64,000 nucleotides of DNA, taken from Ardenticatenaceae bacterium. GTDB lineage: Bacteria > Chloroflexota > Anaerolineae > Promineifilales > Promineifilaceae. Positions 25,745 to 34,271 of the stretch are shown here, one piece after another. The position numbers and the translations under genes were made by a program. The stretch lies in assembly GCA_020634455.1 (NCBI GenBank), contig JACKBQ010000002.1, positions 1,054,001 to 1,118,000 on the forward strand. Direction: 5' to 3'. Numbering within the stretch: the first letter of the stretch is position 1; each line of letters opens with the position of its first letter. The notes under the pieces are model-generated. The model saw only the letters and a program-made list of their open reading frames with translations, had not been told where the DNA came from and searched no databases.

Positions 25745-27427
25745 ATGAAGCTGCATTTACGTTGGCAACTGCTTTTGGCGCTGGTGGGATTTGGCCTGAT
25801 TTTGGCCATTCTCTCCTTTCAGGTGCAATCAGCCGGATTGTGTACCGAGCGCGTGCCGTCTTCGGGCGGTGTGTTTTTGGAGGGGATGGTGGGTGCGCCG
25901 CAGCGGTTAAACCCACTGTTGAGCGATGGTTTCCCGGTTGATCAGGAACTGGTGAACTTGCTGTTTGATGGCCTGGTGCAATACGACCATGCGGGGCGGT
26001 TCATTCCGGCATTGGCAGAAAGCTGGACGGTGAGTGATGACGGCCGTTCCCTCCAATTCACCCTGCGCAATGGCCTGTTCTGGCACGATGGCCAACCAAT
26101 CACCACTGCTGACGTCGCATTTAGCTACGGCCTCCTGCAAAACGATGCTTTCCCCGCCGCCGCTGCTGTTAAAACGTTGTGGCAAACAGTCACCATCAAT
26201 GTGCTGGACGAGCGGACGATTGAATTTGTCCTGGCCGAGCCGTATGCGCCTTTTTTGGAAGCGACCCTGCGCGGCATTGTACCGGCCCACCTGCTGCAAA
26301 ATGTGCCCCCCGCCGAAATCGCCAATCACCGTTTCAACCAGCAGCCAGTGGGCAGCGGCCCGTGGCAGGTGCTGCCCGATCAGGATTGGACGACCACCCG
26401 CAGCCTGCGCCTGACGCCAAACCCGCTGGATTGGCGCGAGGGGACGCAAATTCCTGTGCTGGAGTTCCGCTTCTACCCCGACGAAGCAAGTTTGCTCACT
26501 GCTTTTGCCAATGGTGACATCATGGCGATCAATTCGGTGTCCGATGGACTGCTGCCGGAAGTTACGGCCGTTCCTCAAGCCCGTCTTTTTACCACCGTTG
26601 CACCACACTACACCCAGCTCATCTTCAACCAGAGCGATACCGGCTTTGCCCCGCTAAAACTGGCCGAAGTGCGGCAAGGGCTGGCTGCTGGCTTAAATCG
26701 AGACCGTCTGATTGACCGGGCGCTTAACGGCCAGGGTGTGCCGCTGACGGGGCCATATCTGCCAGACTCCTGGGCCAATAATCAAGCTATATTTGCCGGC
26801 GCACAAGCAAGCTGGGGTGGTGGTAATGAGCTGCTGAACAGCGCGGGTTGGACATTGCCGGAGGGCGCTACCGTGCGCCAGGCAGATGGGGAGATGTTTA
26901 CGCTGCGGCTGTTGGCTTTGGATACGGCCGTTCAGCAGCGTGTGGCGCAAGAAGTGGCCAACCAGTGGTCAGAATTAGGTGTGGCGGTGGTGATAGAAAC
27001 GGCCGTTTCCATCACAGAAATGCGCGAGAAATTGGCAGCCCGCGATTTTGATGTGGCCTTGGTAGACATCACCCCGTCCATTGACCCGGACTTGTACGAT
27101 TTTTGGAGTCAGGAAGCAATCATTCGTGGACAAAACTATGGCGGTTGGAACAATCGCCGGGCCAGCGAAGCGCTGGAAGCCGCGCGGCAAGTGTGGGGAA
27201 TTGGTGAAAGACGGCCGTCTTACGACACTTTCCTCAGCATTTATGCCGACCAGGTGCCCGCCGTGACGCTGTACCAGCACGTCTACACCTACGCCCTTAG
27301 CAGCGAAGTGAACCAGGCCGAAGTTGGCCCCATTTACGAACCGCGCGACCGTTACCAAACCTTCGCCAACTGGTTCCTGCTCTATCGTGATGTCACCATC
27401 AGCTGCCCCGCCGAAGAAACCAGCTAA
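25745..27427 (+). CDS. Peptide/nickel-type ABC transporter substrate-binding protein
   Basis: A 560-residue extracellular solute-binding protein of family 5. The N-terminus is a signal anchor (about 5-28) ending near SAGLC. Family blocks are NPLLSDGFPVDQELVNLLFDGLVQYD (in two parts), ESWTVSDDGRSLQFTLRNGLFWHDGQPITTADVAFSY (in parts) and the late YGGWNN block. No permease or ATPase genes are adjacent, so it is an orphan receptor or works with distant genes. It contains five palindrome copies. Confidence 0.88.
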   Translation: MKLHLRWQLLLALVGFGLILAILSFQVQSAGLCTERVPSSGGVFLEGMVGAPQRLNPLLSDGFPVDQELVNLLFDGLVQYDHAGRFIPALAESWTVSDDGRSLQFTLRNGLFWHDGQPITTADVAFSYGLLQNDAFPAAAAVKTLWQTVTINVLDERTIEFVLAEPYAPFLEATLRGIVPAHLLQNVPPAEIANHRFNQQPVGSGPWQVLPDQDWTTTRSLRLTPNPLDWREGTQIPVLEFRFYPDEASLLTAFANGDIMAINSVSDGLLPEVTAVPQARLFTTVAPHYTQLIFNQSDTGFAPLKLAEVRQGLAAGLNRDRLIDRALNGQGVPLTGPYLPDSWANNQAIFAGAQASWGGGNELLNSAGWTLPEGATVRQADGEMFTLRLLALDTAVQQRVAQEVANQWSELGVAVVIETAVSITEMREKLAARDFDVALVDITPSIDPDLYDFWSQEAIIRGQNYGGWNNRRASEALEAARQVWGIGERRPSYDTFLSIYADQVPAVTLYQHVYTYALSSEVNQAEVGPIYEPRDRYQTFANWFLLYRDVTISCPAEETS

Positions 27428-27429
27428 CT

Positions 27430-27462
27430 TGCAAACTCGCACACTCGCACACTCGCAAACAG
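27430..27462. repeat. CTTGCAAACTCGCACACTCGC repeat
   Basis: Member of the GCGAGTTTGC family in the spacer before the gene at 27471. Confidence 0.6.
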
Positions 27463-27470
27463 GAAATATT

Positions 27471-27905
27471 ATGAGTCGAATTGTTCACGTAGATAGCCCC
27501 ACAAAAATCCGTAACCGCAACATGCGCAGCATTGCCGAAATGCTGCGCCAGCTCATGCAAAAACCCAAAATGGATGCCGAGGCGCGAGACATGGCCGCGA
27601 TGATCACGCTGCTGCTGTGGGAAATTGCCGATGGCGTAGAGCAGTCGGCCAAAGCGTGGGAAAAGCGGGATTACTGGATGAAGGCGGAGCGTTTCTTGCG
27701 TGATTGGAAGTGGACGGCCGAAATTGCCGCCAATTTGGAAGATGTCATCCGCCATGAGGCATGGGATTTGGTGCCTGAACTGATGGCTGATTTGTACCCT
27801 AACTTTACCAGTATCCAGATTAAAACAATGACCCGTAATGCGTCGCTGTGGCAAGGCGCTCACAAAAAATTATTGAGCGATTCCCCTCGCGAATATCCCT
27901 GGTGA
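27471..27905 (+). CDS. Hypothetical helical protein
   Basis: A 144-residue soluble, mainly alpha-helical protein rich in Met, Trp and charged residues (RSIAEMLRQLMQKPKMDAEARD, WEIADGVEQSAKAWEKRDYW, in parts). There is no signal, membrane segment or Cys cluster. The start at ATG 27471 has AGGAAA upstream and follows a repeat. I do not recognise a family. It sits between a peptide-binding protein and an esterase, with only 19 bases to the next gene, so it may share a transcript with the esterase. Confidence 0.6.
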   Translation: MSRIVHVDSPTKIRNRNMRSIAEMLRQLMQKPKMDAEARDMAAMITLLLWEIADGVEQSAKAWEKRDYWMKAERFLRDWKWTAEIAANLEDVIRHEAWDLVPELMADLYPNFTSIQIKTMTRNASLWQGAHKKLLSDSPREYPW

Positions 27906-27924
27906 TTTTGGTAGGAACGGCCGT

Positions 27925-28866
27925 ATGCACCCGTCCAGGCACCTCATCGGACTATTCTTGCTGATTGTGATCCTGGCGGCCTGCGCAACGGCCGTTTCTC
28001 CCACCCGTTCTGCGCCAATTGTTCCCTACACCCCCCCGCCAACCAGCCCGCCGCCCCCTACAATTGCACCAACGCCTTGGCCAACGGCCGTACCCATAAC
28101 CCCCAGCCCCACTCCTTGTGCCAATCCAGGTCGCATCGAAACAGGCACCTATTCCAGCGTTACGGCTGGCTCGATGAATTACCGCATCTACCTGCCGCCG
28201 TGCTATGGGGCAGACGGCCGTACTTACCCAACCCTCTACCTGCTCGGTGGCAACATCCACACCGATGCCATTTGGGATGAACTGGGCGTGGACGAGGTGG
28301 CAGAGGCTGGTATTTTGGCGGCGCAATGGCCACCGCTGCTCATTGTGCTGCCAGATGGTGGTTGGGTGGCCAACAACACCTCTGGTGGCCCCGGCTCCTT
28401 TGAAAGCGTCATTATGAACGATTTATTGCCAACCATTGAGCAAACGTACTGCGCCTGGGCCGCACCAGCCGGGCGGGCGATTGGCGGGTTGTCGCGCGGG
28501 GGATACTGGGCGTTAGAAATTTCTTTCCGCTTTCCAGAGGAATTTGTAAGCGTGGGTGGACACAGCGCGGCGTTGCTGGATCAGTACGCCTGGCCAGCCG
28601 TCAATCCGCAATACACGGGGCTTAGCCAAAATTTGGGCGATTTACGCATCTATTTGGACATTGGCGCAGATGACTACGTGATCCACAATATCCGGCAGCT
28701 CCATTTAGACATGGAAACGGCCGTGCCGCCCATCCCGCACACCTGGATCCTCAATCAAGGCCAACACGAAGAAACCTACTGGCAAGCCCACATCCCCGAT
28801 TACCTTGCCTGGTACAGCAAAGCCTGGCCTTTTGACCGCGAAGTTTACCCAGCCTGTTTGCCATAG
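27925..28866 (+). CDS. Esterase (alpha/beta hydrolase), lipoprotein
   Basis: A 313-residue secreted esterase of the Fes/EstD type. The lipobox LAAC is at about residues 17-20, with a Pro/Thr linker to about residue 70. The hydrolase core has the nucleophile in GLSRGG (GxSxG), a late acidic residue in DIGADDYV and the catalytic His in NQGQHEETYW. It probably cleaves esters or enterobactin-like/feruloyl substrates; the exact substrate is unknown. Several palindrome copies sit in the linker coding region (27988, 28084). Confidence 0.83.
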   Translation: MHPSRHLIGLFLLIVILAACATAVSPTRSAPIVPYTPPPTSPPPPTIAPTPWPTAVPITPSPTPCANPGRIETGTYSSVTAGSMNYRIYLPPCYGADGRTYPTLYLLGGNIHTDAIWDELGVDEVAEAGILAAQWPPLLIVLPDGGWVANNTSGGPGSFESVIMNDLLPTIEQTYCAWAAPAGRAIGGLSRGGYWALEISFRFPEEFVSVGGHSAALLDQYAWPAVNPQYTGLSQNLGDLRIYLDIGADDYVIHNIRQLHLDMETAVPPIPHTWILNQGQHEETYWQAHIPDYLAWYSKAWPFDREVYPACLP

Positions 28867-28888
28867 TTCTCAAACGCAAGATCAAAAA

Positions 28889-28909
28889 AGCCAGGCAAAA
28901 CGCCTGGCT
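28889..28909. terminator. AGCCAGGC / GCCTGGCT hairpin with A-tract
   Basis: Eight-base stem with a 5-base loop. AAAAAA precedes it on the plus strand, which gives a U-tract for minus-strand transcripts. It is placed between the esterase and the small minus-strand gene. Confidence 0.75.
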
Positions 28910-28936
28910 CTGTGTTCATTTTGGAAGTGTTAGAGA

Positions 28937-29107
28937 TTATTTAATAGCTTTCAGTTTTTGGCTGATTAGCGACTCAACGGATGAGGAATGCGTGGCCGGA
29001 ACACGACGCAAGACTTCACGAAGATTTTCTATTTGACGTGTCAACATTTGGGTTTTGGGGTTTGACTGATGGGTGTTGATGTGGTTGTTTATACGCTTTG
29101 CTTGCAT
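28937..29107 (-). CDS. Small hypothetical protein, 56 residues
   Basis: An open frame of 56 codons, MQAKRINNHINTHQSN at the start and ending SQKLKAIK. It is basic and hydrophilic, with a central amphipathic helix (MLTRQIENLREVLRRVP). The ribosome site AAGGA is 8 bases upstream of the ATG at 29107, and the gene ends just before a terminator hairpin with its U-tract on this strand. The codon pattern is plausible. No family is recognised. Confidence 0.5.
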   Translation of the reverse strand: MQAKRINNHINTHQSNPKTQMLTRQIENLREVLRRVPATHSSSVESLISQKLKAIK

Positions 29108-29226
29108 TTCTATTTCCTTTACTTCTACAGATTCACTATAGTACCCTAGAACTATATCAATTGTAGCTGACGATTAGCGTTACAATGTAACAAACTCCCC
29201 GTAGGTTGTGTAAAGTTATTTACAGT

Positions 29227-30327
29227 TTACTGCTTTGTTGGCGGGGTGGGCAACGGCCGTTTGGTACGGTTTGTTAGCCAGGCTAGCAGCATGAGAACGG
29301 CCGTTGCTAATCCCAGCCACAGCCCAATTTTTAGCAATCTGCTTTCTACAAAAATTGCAACCAGACCGAAGGCAACGGCCGTACCGTAATAGCCCAGCAC
29401 AATGCTCCTCACCGGTAAGCCCCTATCCAGCAGCCGAAAATGTAAATGCCGTCGGTCGCCCTGGAACGGATGCTGCCCGCGCCGTAGCCGGGCCACAATC
29501 AGCCAGGCCACATCCAAAATCGGTACAGCCATCACCAGCAGCGCAGTGGAGAGCTTGGCCGGAGCTAAAATGGAAAGCGTGGCCAGGTTGTAGCCGAGCA
29601 GCCACGCCCCGGTGGTGCCCAAGAAGATGCTGGCGGGGGCAAAGTTAAAAATTAGAAAGCCAACCAGCGCTCCGGCCAGCGCCAACGGAAAGAGCGTCAC
29701 TGGCGTTTGCCCGGTCAGCTGGAAGCTGTGTAGGGCAAACATCAGCGCGGCGATGGTACTGACGCCACCAGCCAACCCATCAAGCCCATCCAAAAAGTTG
29801 ACGGCGTTGATCATCCCCAGCACCCAGAAAAGCGAGATAATGTAGACGAGAAACGGCCGTATCACCACAATATTCCCCGCTTCCAGAGTGAAAAACCAAG
29901 AGGTAAAACCGCCTTGCCAAAACTCAGGGGTGGGCAGAGGATTGGTGAATCGCTCGATGAAGATGATGTGGCTCATGGCGATGACGGCAGCGGCAATTTG
30001 GAAGGCAAGTTGCCAGCGCGGCTTTAAATCTAGCCGGTCGTCAATAAACGCACCGACGAAGATGACCACACTGCCCAGCACCACGCCACGCAGCCGCAGT
30101 GCATCATTCGAGCCAACTTCTGGGGGGATGAGCAGGTAAATGAGCACAATGCCCAACAGATAGCCCACCATGATGGGCACACCGCCCAGCTTGGCGATCA
30201 TGCCGCTGTGTTGGCGGCGTCCCCCAGGTTTGGCCACAATCCCCCAACGGTGGGCCAGTTTACGGACGAATGGGGTGGCGAGAACGGCCGTTCCCAACGC
30301 CACCCCAAAAATTAGTAAATAAATCAT
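29227..30327 (-). CDS. Polyprenyl-phosphate sugar-1-phosphate transferase (TagO/WecA type)
   Basis: A 366-residue membrane enzyme with about 10-11 hydrophobic helices that transfers a HexNAc-1-phosphate from UDP-sugar to undecaprenyl phosphate. Family markers are RRQHSGMIAKLGGVPI, the Asp pair in GAFIDDRLDLKPRWQL, NAVNFLDGLDGLAGG and FLGTTGAWLLGY. It starts cell-surface glycan synthesis. It lies just upstream of upp on the same strand but is probably functionally unrelated. The end is close to the small gene's region. Confidence 0.9.
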   Translation of the reverse strand: MIYLLIFGVALGTAVLATPFVRKLAHRWGIVAKPGGRRQHSGMIAKLGGVPIMVGYLLGIVLIYLLIPPEVGSNDALRLRGVVLGSVVIFVGAFIDDRLDLKPRWQLAFQIAAAVIAMSHIIFIERFTNPLPTPEFWQGGFTSWFFTLEAGNIVVIRPFLVYIISLFWVLGMINAVNFLDGLDGLAGGVSTIAALMFALHSFQLTGQTPVTLFPLALAGALVGFLIFNFAPASIFLGTTGAWLLGYNLATLSILAPAKLSTALLVMAVPILDVAWLIVARLRRGQHPFQGDRRHLHFRLLDRGLPVRSIVLGYYGTAVAFGLVAIFVESRLLKIGLWLGLATAVLMLLAWLTNRTKRPLPTPPTKQ

Positions 30328-30341
30328 CTGGTTCGTGGCCA

Positions 30342-30415
30342 GTAATCGGTAATCAGTAATCGGTAATCAGTGTTTCTAGCCGATACCGTTCACCGGTAAC
30401 CGATAACCGTTGTCA
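30342..30415. repeat. GGTAATCAGTAATCGG / CCGATACCGTTCACCGGTAACC repeat
   Basis: Low-complexity inverted repeat between upp and the transferase gene; same family as 40476-40560 and 43586-43625. Confidence 0.6.
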
Positions 30416-31033
30416 TCCTGTGCCAAATTGGCGATCTCCAGCATCCCCCAATCCCGGCACAATGAAGCCGATGTCGTTGAGATGCGAATCAATCTGGGCA
30501 ACGTGAATTGGCACGTCGGGATGTGCCTGGTGCAGGGCTTTGATGCCTTCTGGTGCGGCCAGCAGGCCAACAAATTTGATGCGCTGTGCGCCCCACTTTT
30601 TCAAAATATCAATCGTGGCGATGGCGGAGCCGCCAGTGGCCAGCATGGGGTCTAGCACCAGGCAAACCTGCACTGTGGGGAACGTGGGCAGTTTGTTGTA
30701 ATACGAGACGGGCTGCAGCGTTTCTTCATCCCGGTAAAGGCCAATGTGCCAGACTTCAGCGCCGGGCATCATTTCCCAGATGCCATCTACCATACCCAGA
30801 CCAGCCCGCAAGATTGGCACCAACCCAATTTTTTCACCGAGTTCTTGCCCAGCGGCCGTTCCCATGGGGGTTTTCACTTCAATTTCAGATGTGGTGAGAT
30901 CGGCCGTTGCTTCGTAGCAAAGCAGCATGGCCACTTCACGAATCAATTCCCGAAATTTCTTTGGTTTGGTATCTACGCTGCGCATTAATGATAGTTTATG
31001 CTTTACGAGTGGGTGTTTTGACTCAAAAACCAT
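30413..31033 (-). CDS. upp: Uracil phosphoribosyltransferase
   Basis: A 206-residue pyrimidine salvage enzyme that makes UMP from uracil and PRPP. The PRPP motif is LVLDPMLATGGSA and the C-terminal uracil-binding block is IVPGLGDAGDRQFGT. The N-terminus HPLVKHKLSLMR is typical. The length matches the family. AAGGAG is upstream of the ATG at 31033. Confidence 0.95.
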   Translation of the reverse strand: MVFESKHPLVKHKLSLMRSVDTKPKKFRELIREVAMLLCYEATADLTTSEIEVKTPMGTAAGQELGEKIGLVPILRAGLGMVDGIWEMMPGAEVWHIGLYRDEETLQPVSYYNKLPTFPTVQVCLVLDPMLATGGSAIATIDILKKWGAQRIKFVGLLAAPEGIKALHQAHPDVPIHVAQIDSHLNDIGFIVPGLGDAGDRQFGTG

Positions 31034-31193
31034 TCCTTTGCTCCTTCAAAAATAATGGTTGGTGGTTAGTGGTTCGTAGCGGGTTGTTTGTACCAATCAC
31101 TCGCTGCCAGCCACTGGCCGCCACCAACAATTTCATTTCATCCTCAGTTATCGTATAATCCCACGCATACAGTTTGTTGGCAACCAATGATTT

Positions 31194-32282
31194 ATGAACG
31201 ATAACGCAGCAAGTAAACGAACCATTTCACCAGGCAAGAAGCGCGAAGACGGCCGTCTTGATGGCCTTCTCCGCCCGCAACAGTTAGCCGATTTTACCGG
31301 GCAGGAGCGGCTCAAAGCCAACTTGTCCATTTTGATTGAAGCGGCCAAAGGGCGGCAGGAGTCGTTGGACCACGTGCTTTTCCATGGGCCGCCGGGGTTG
31401 GGCAAAACAACATTGGCCCATGTGGTGGCCAATGAGATGAATGTGAATATTCGCATCACCGCCGGGCCAGCCATCGAGCGCGCGGGCGATTTGGCCGCCA
31501 TTCTGACCAACATGCGTGCTGGGGACATCTTGTTTATTGACGAAGTGCATCGTTTGGGGCGGGCCGTGGAAGAGATTTTGTATCCGGCGATGGAAGATTT
31601 TGTGCTGGATATTGTGGTGGGTAAAGGGCCAGGGGCTAAAAATGTGCGCCTGAAGCTGCCAAAATTTACCGTGATCGGAGCGACCACACGGCTGGCGCTG
31701 CTGACGGCACCGCTGCGGGCGCGTTTTGGTGCGCTGTACCGCATGGATTTTTATGAGCAGGAAGCGATTGAGTCCATCGTGACGCGGGGTGCGGGCATTT
31801 TGCAGGTGCCTATTGAGCCAACTGGCGCGTCTGAGATTGCCCGTCGCTCGCGAGGGACGCCCCGTGTGGCGCTGCGCCTGCTGCGGCGAGTGCGCGATTA
31901 TGCCGAGGTCCGGGCTGAGGGTGAAATTACGGGGGAAACGGCCGTTGCTGCCCTCAATCTTCTAGAAATTGACAAACTTGGCCTGGATGATCTGGATCGG
32001 CGAGTGCTGCGTTCTATCATGGAGAAGTTTGGTGGCGGCCCGGTTGGGCTAGACACGATTGGCGCGTCCATCAGCGAAGAGTCGGACACGATTATGGATG
32101 TGGTGGAGCCGTACCTGTTGCAGCTCGGCTTTTTGGAGCGTACTTCGCGGGGGCGCGTGGCGACACCGCATGCTTACGCCCACCTGAACCTGCCGCTACC
32201 GCAAAACATTTTCACCAAGCCCAACCAGCCCAGTTTGTTCTCATCTTCTGCTGAGGTGGATGATGAAGAAGCGGAGGCGTAG
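31194..32282 (+). CDS. ruvB: Holliday junction branch migration helicase RuvB
   Basis: A 362-residue AAA+ motor of the RuvABC complex. N-terminal RPQQLADFTGQERLKANL, Walker A GPPGLGKTT at about residue 65, Walker B FIDEVHRL, and the arginine-finger and sensor blocks GATTRLALLTAPLRARFG and FGGGPVGLDTI are all present. A C-terminal winged helix includes EPYLLQLGFLERTSRGRVAT. There is no strong ribosome site; TATAAT at 31154-31159 is a possible -10. RuvA and RuvC are not in the window. Confidence 0.96.
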   Translation: MNDNAASKRTISPGKKREDGRLDGLLRPQQLADFTGQERLKANLSILIEAAKGRQESLDHVLFHGPPGLGKTTLAHVVANEMNVNIRITAGPAIERAGDLAAILTNMRAGDILFIDEVHRLGRAVEEILYPAMEDFVLDIVVGKGPGAKNVRLKLPKFTVIGATTRLALLTAPLRARFGALYRMDFYEQEAIESIVTRGAGILQVPIEPTGASEIARRSRGTPRVALRLLRRVRDYAEVRAEGEITGETAVAALNLLEIDKLGLDDLDRRVLRSIMEKFGGGPVGLDTIGASISEESDTIMDVVEPYLLQLGFLERTSRGRVATPHAYAHLNLPLPQNIFTKPNQPSLFSSSAEVDDEEAEA

Positions 32283-32290
32283 GGTTTGGT

Positions 32291-32518
32291 ATGGTGGCAT
32301 TCGGCCGTTTACTTTTGATCATTGGGGGCACGATTGCTTTTGCTGGCATTTTGGTGCTCATTGCTGCCAAGTATTTCCCCTGGTTAGGCAACCTGCCTGG
32401 CGATTTTGAAATTGAGGGGGAAAATTACCGCATTTACTTCCCGTTGGCCACGATGATTTTGGTCAGTGTGCTGGGTACGATTTTGCTTAACATTGTTATT
32501 CGCATTTTTCAGCGTTAG
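32291..32518 (+). CDS. DUF2905 small membrane protein
   Basis: A 75-residue protein with two membrane helices and the FPWLGNLPGDFEIEGEN loop that defines DUF2905. Its start is 8 bases after the ruvB stop, the common arrangement for this family. The function is unknown. Confidence 0.9.
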   Translation: MVAFGRLLLIIGGTIAFAGILVLIAAKYFPWLGNLPGDFEIEGENYRIYFPLATMILVSVLGTILLNIVIRIFQR

Positions 32519-32530
32519 TTGCAAATTTGT

Positions 32531-32559
32531 TTGACCATCCCCCGCACCTGTTTTATAAT
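32531..32559 (+). promoter_or_regulatory. Housekeeping-type promoter TTGACC-N17-TATAAT
   Basis: TTGACC at 32531-32536, an exact 17-base spacer, and TATAAT at 32554-32559. It drives an approximately 300-base leader in front of the CNNM/CorC gene at 32862. Confidence 0.8.
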
Positions 32560-32702
32560 TTTCGCCAGCATATTTCTGAGACAATTTTGATGCAATCGAA
32601 AATTAGTGTAAACAACTCCGCTACCCACTGCGCTAGTCAACTAAAGGGTAATTTAGCAGGGATTCAACTCTCTGTGTTTTTGTTTGGTTGGGAGCAACCT
32701 CT

Positions 32703-32858
32703 ATGTTTCACGAGGGGGATGCGTTGACCGACTCTTTTTCTGAGCCGCCTGACCCTCCTCACCCAGCTTTCCCGGTGTGTCTGAGCAAATTTATTATTGG
32801 TAGCCCGCCCTTTGAGGTGGGCATTTTGCGTATCTGGTTTTGGTGCCAGAAAAAATAA
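32703..32858 (+). CDS. Proline-rich leader peptide upstream of CNNM/CorC gene
   Basis: A 51-codon frame with GGGAG 8-10 bases upstream of its ATG. The N-terminal half contains an acidic/proline run, SEPPDPPHPAFP, at residues 14-25, and the C-terminal end is Trp/Phe rich. Its stop is 3 bases before the ATG of the downstream transporter-like gene, which has no ribosome site of its own, so the leader is probably translated and coupled. Acidic-proline runs of this type are known to destabilise ribosomes at low magnesium in enterobacterial MgtL. A Mg-sensing role is inference. Confidence 0.5.
   Translation: MFHEGDALTDSFSEPPDPPHPAFPVCLSKFIIGSPPFEVGILRIWFWCQKK
32803..32827 (+). promoter_or_regulatory. 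Hairpin GCCCGCC / GGTGGGC followed by ATTTT
   Basis: Seven pairs with loop CTTTGA lie inside the leader frame, 35 bases before the CNNM gene. It could act as an attenuator whose use depends on ribosome position on the leader peptide. Confidence 0.4.
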
Positions 32859-32861
32859 CTG

Positions 32862-34271
32862 ATGTTTTTAACGATTCTTTCAATCACGGCCGTTGTGGCC
32901 ATCATGATTTTATTTAATGCACTTTACGTTGCGGCCGAGTTTGCAACGGTTTCTTCGCGCCGCACGCGGGTGAGCCAGATGGCAGGGCAGGGCAATCGCA
33001 TGGCTCAACTGCTACTACCTATCATGCAAGATAGCAAAAAGCTGGATCGGTATGTGGCCACCTGCCAGATTGGCATTACCATTTCATCGCTAGTGGTTGG
33101 GGCTTACGGTCAGAGTGTGATTGCCCAGCTGCTTGTTCAGCCATTTGCTAATCTGCTAACAGCCCTGGAGCCATTTTTGGCGTCAATTGGTATTGAATCC
33201 ACGGCTGGCTGGGCCGAACCGGCGGCGACTTCCATTGCTGTGACATTGGTGTTGGTATTTATCACGATTTTGCAAGTGATCATGGGAGAACTATTCCCCA
33301 AATCAGTGGCGATTCAGTATCCGGAAACAGTAGCTCTTGCTGTAACAATTCCCATGCGGATTACCCAATTTTTCATCACCTACACAGGATTGATTGCTTT
33401 GTTTAACGGTAGCGGGAATTTGATTTTGCGGTTATTGGGCCGACCGATGAAGGAAAAAAGCGGTCACGCACATTCGCCGGAAGAAATTGAACTATTGGTA
33501 ACCGAAAGCCACGAACAGGATTTGTTGAGTGACGAAGAGCGTCGTTTATTGCGCAACACGTTCCGCTTGCGCGACCTGACTGCGCGGCAGGTGATGCTAC
33601 ATCGCACTAAACTGATTACAGCTCCCAGCAGCAGCAGCGTGACTGAGTTGATGCAAATTGCTCTGGAGGCGGGCTTTTCTCGCATCCCGCTCTACAAAGA
33701 GTCGGTTGATGACATTTGCGGCTTTGTACATGTGAAGGATTTGTTCCGCCTGCATCACCAGCAGAGCGAAGATATTAGTTCTATTTTGCGCGAGGTAGTG
33801 TTTGTGCCAGAGACGATGCCGGTGACTGATTTGTGGAAGCGGCTAAACAGCCGTCGCAAATATTTGGCTATCGTTTTTGATGAGTACGGCGGTACGGTGG
33901 GTCTCATCACCTTTGAGGACATTATTGAAGAGATTTTTGGTGAGCTGCAAGACGAGTTTGATAATGAAACGGCGCTAATTGCCAAGGATAAGGACGGCCG
34001 TATCTACCTTCGCGCTGATTTGCTGGTAACCGATGTGAATGAGTACCTGGAACTAAACCTGCCTGAAGAAAATGCGGATACGTTAGGCGGGTTGGTGTTC
34101 AGTGAACTCGGCCGTCCCCCTGAGGTGGGCGATACCGTTGCCTTTGGAAACATTACCATCCGTGTAGAAGCAATGGCGGACCCCAGCGTAAGCGAAGTCT
34201 CTTTGCAACTCCCCGTGACGGAAAGCGCTGAAGAGCCGTTTATTGAGTGGGAGGTGGCCGATCATGACTAA
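32862..34271 (+). CDS. CNNM/CorB-CorC-type membrane protein (DUF21, CBS pair, CorC_HlyC)
   Basis: A 469-residue protein. Residues 1-195 form the DUF21 membrane domain with about four helices. Residues 215-340 hold two CBS motifs that bind adenine nucleotides with Mg. Residues 370-450 are the CorC/HlyC domain (LGGLVFSELGRPPEVGDTVAFGNI). The family is tied to Mg2+/Co2+ efflux or homeostasis. The ATG lacks a ribosome site and follows the leader stop by 3 bases. It overlaps the next paralogue by 8 bases. Confidence 0.87.
   Translation: MFLTILSITAVVAIMILFNALYVAAEFATVSSRRTRVSQMAGQGNRMAQLLLPIMQDSKKLDRYVATCQIGITISSLVVGAYGQSVIAQLLVQPFANLLTALEPFLASIGIESTAGWAEPAATSIAVTLVLVFITILQVIMGELFPKSVAIQYPETVALAVTIPMRITQFFITYTGLIALFNGSGNLILRLLGRPMKEKSGHAHSPEEIELLVTESHEQDLLSDEERRLLRNTFRLRDLTARQVMLHRTKLITAPSSSSVTELMQIALEAGFSRIPLYKESVDDICGFVHVKDLFRLHHQQSEDISSILREVVFVPETMPVTDLWKRLNSRRKYLAIVFDEYGGTVGLITFEDIIEEIFGELQDEFDNETALIAKDKDGRIYLRADLLVTDVNEYLELNLPEENADTLGGLVFSELGRPPEVGDTVAFGNITIRVEAMADPSVSEVSLQLPVTESAEEPFIEWEVADHD

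Noticed and set aside
32560..32861. M-box (ykoK) magnesium riboswitch in the CNNM leader
   Set aside because: I could not match the conserved M-box core to this leader. A covariance-model search would be needed, and the coupled proline-rich ORF explains more of the sequence.
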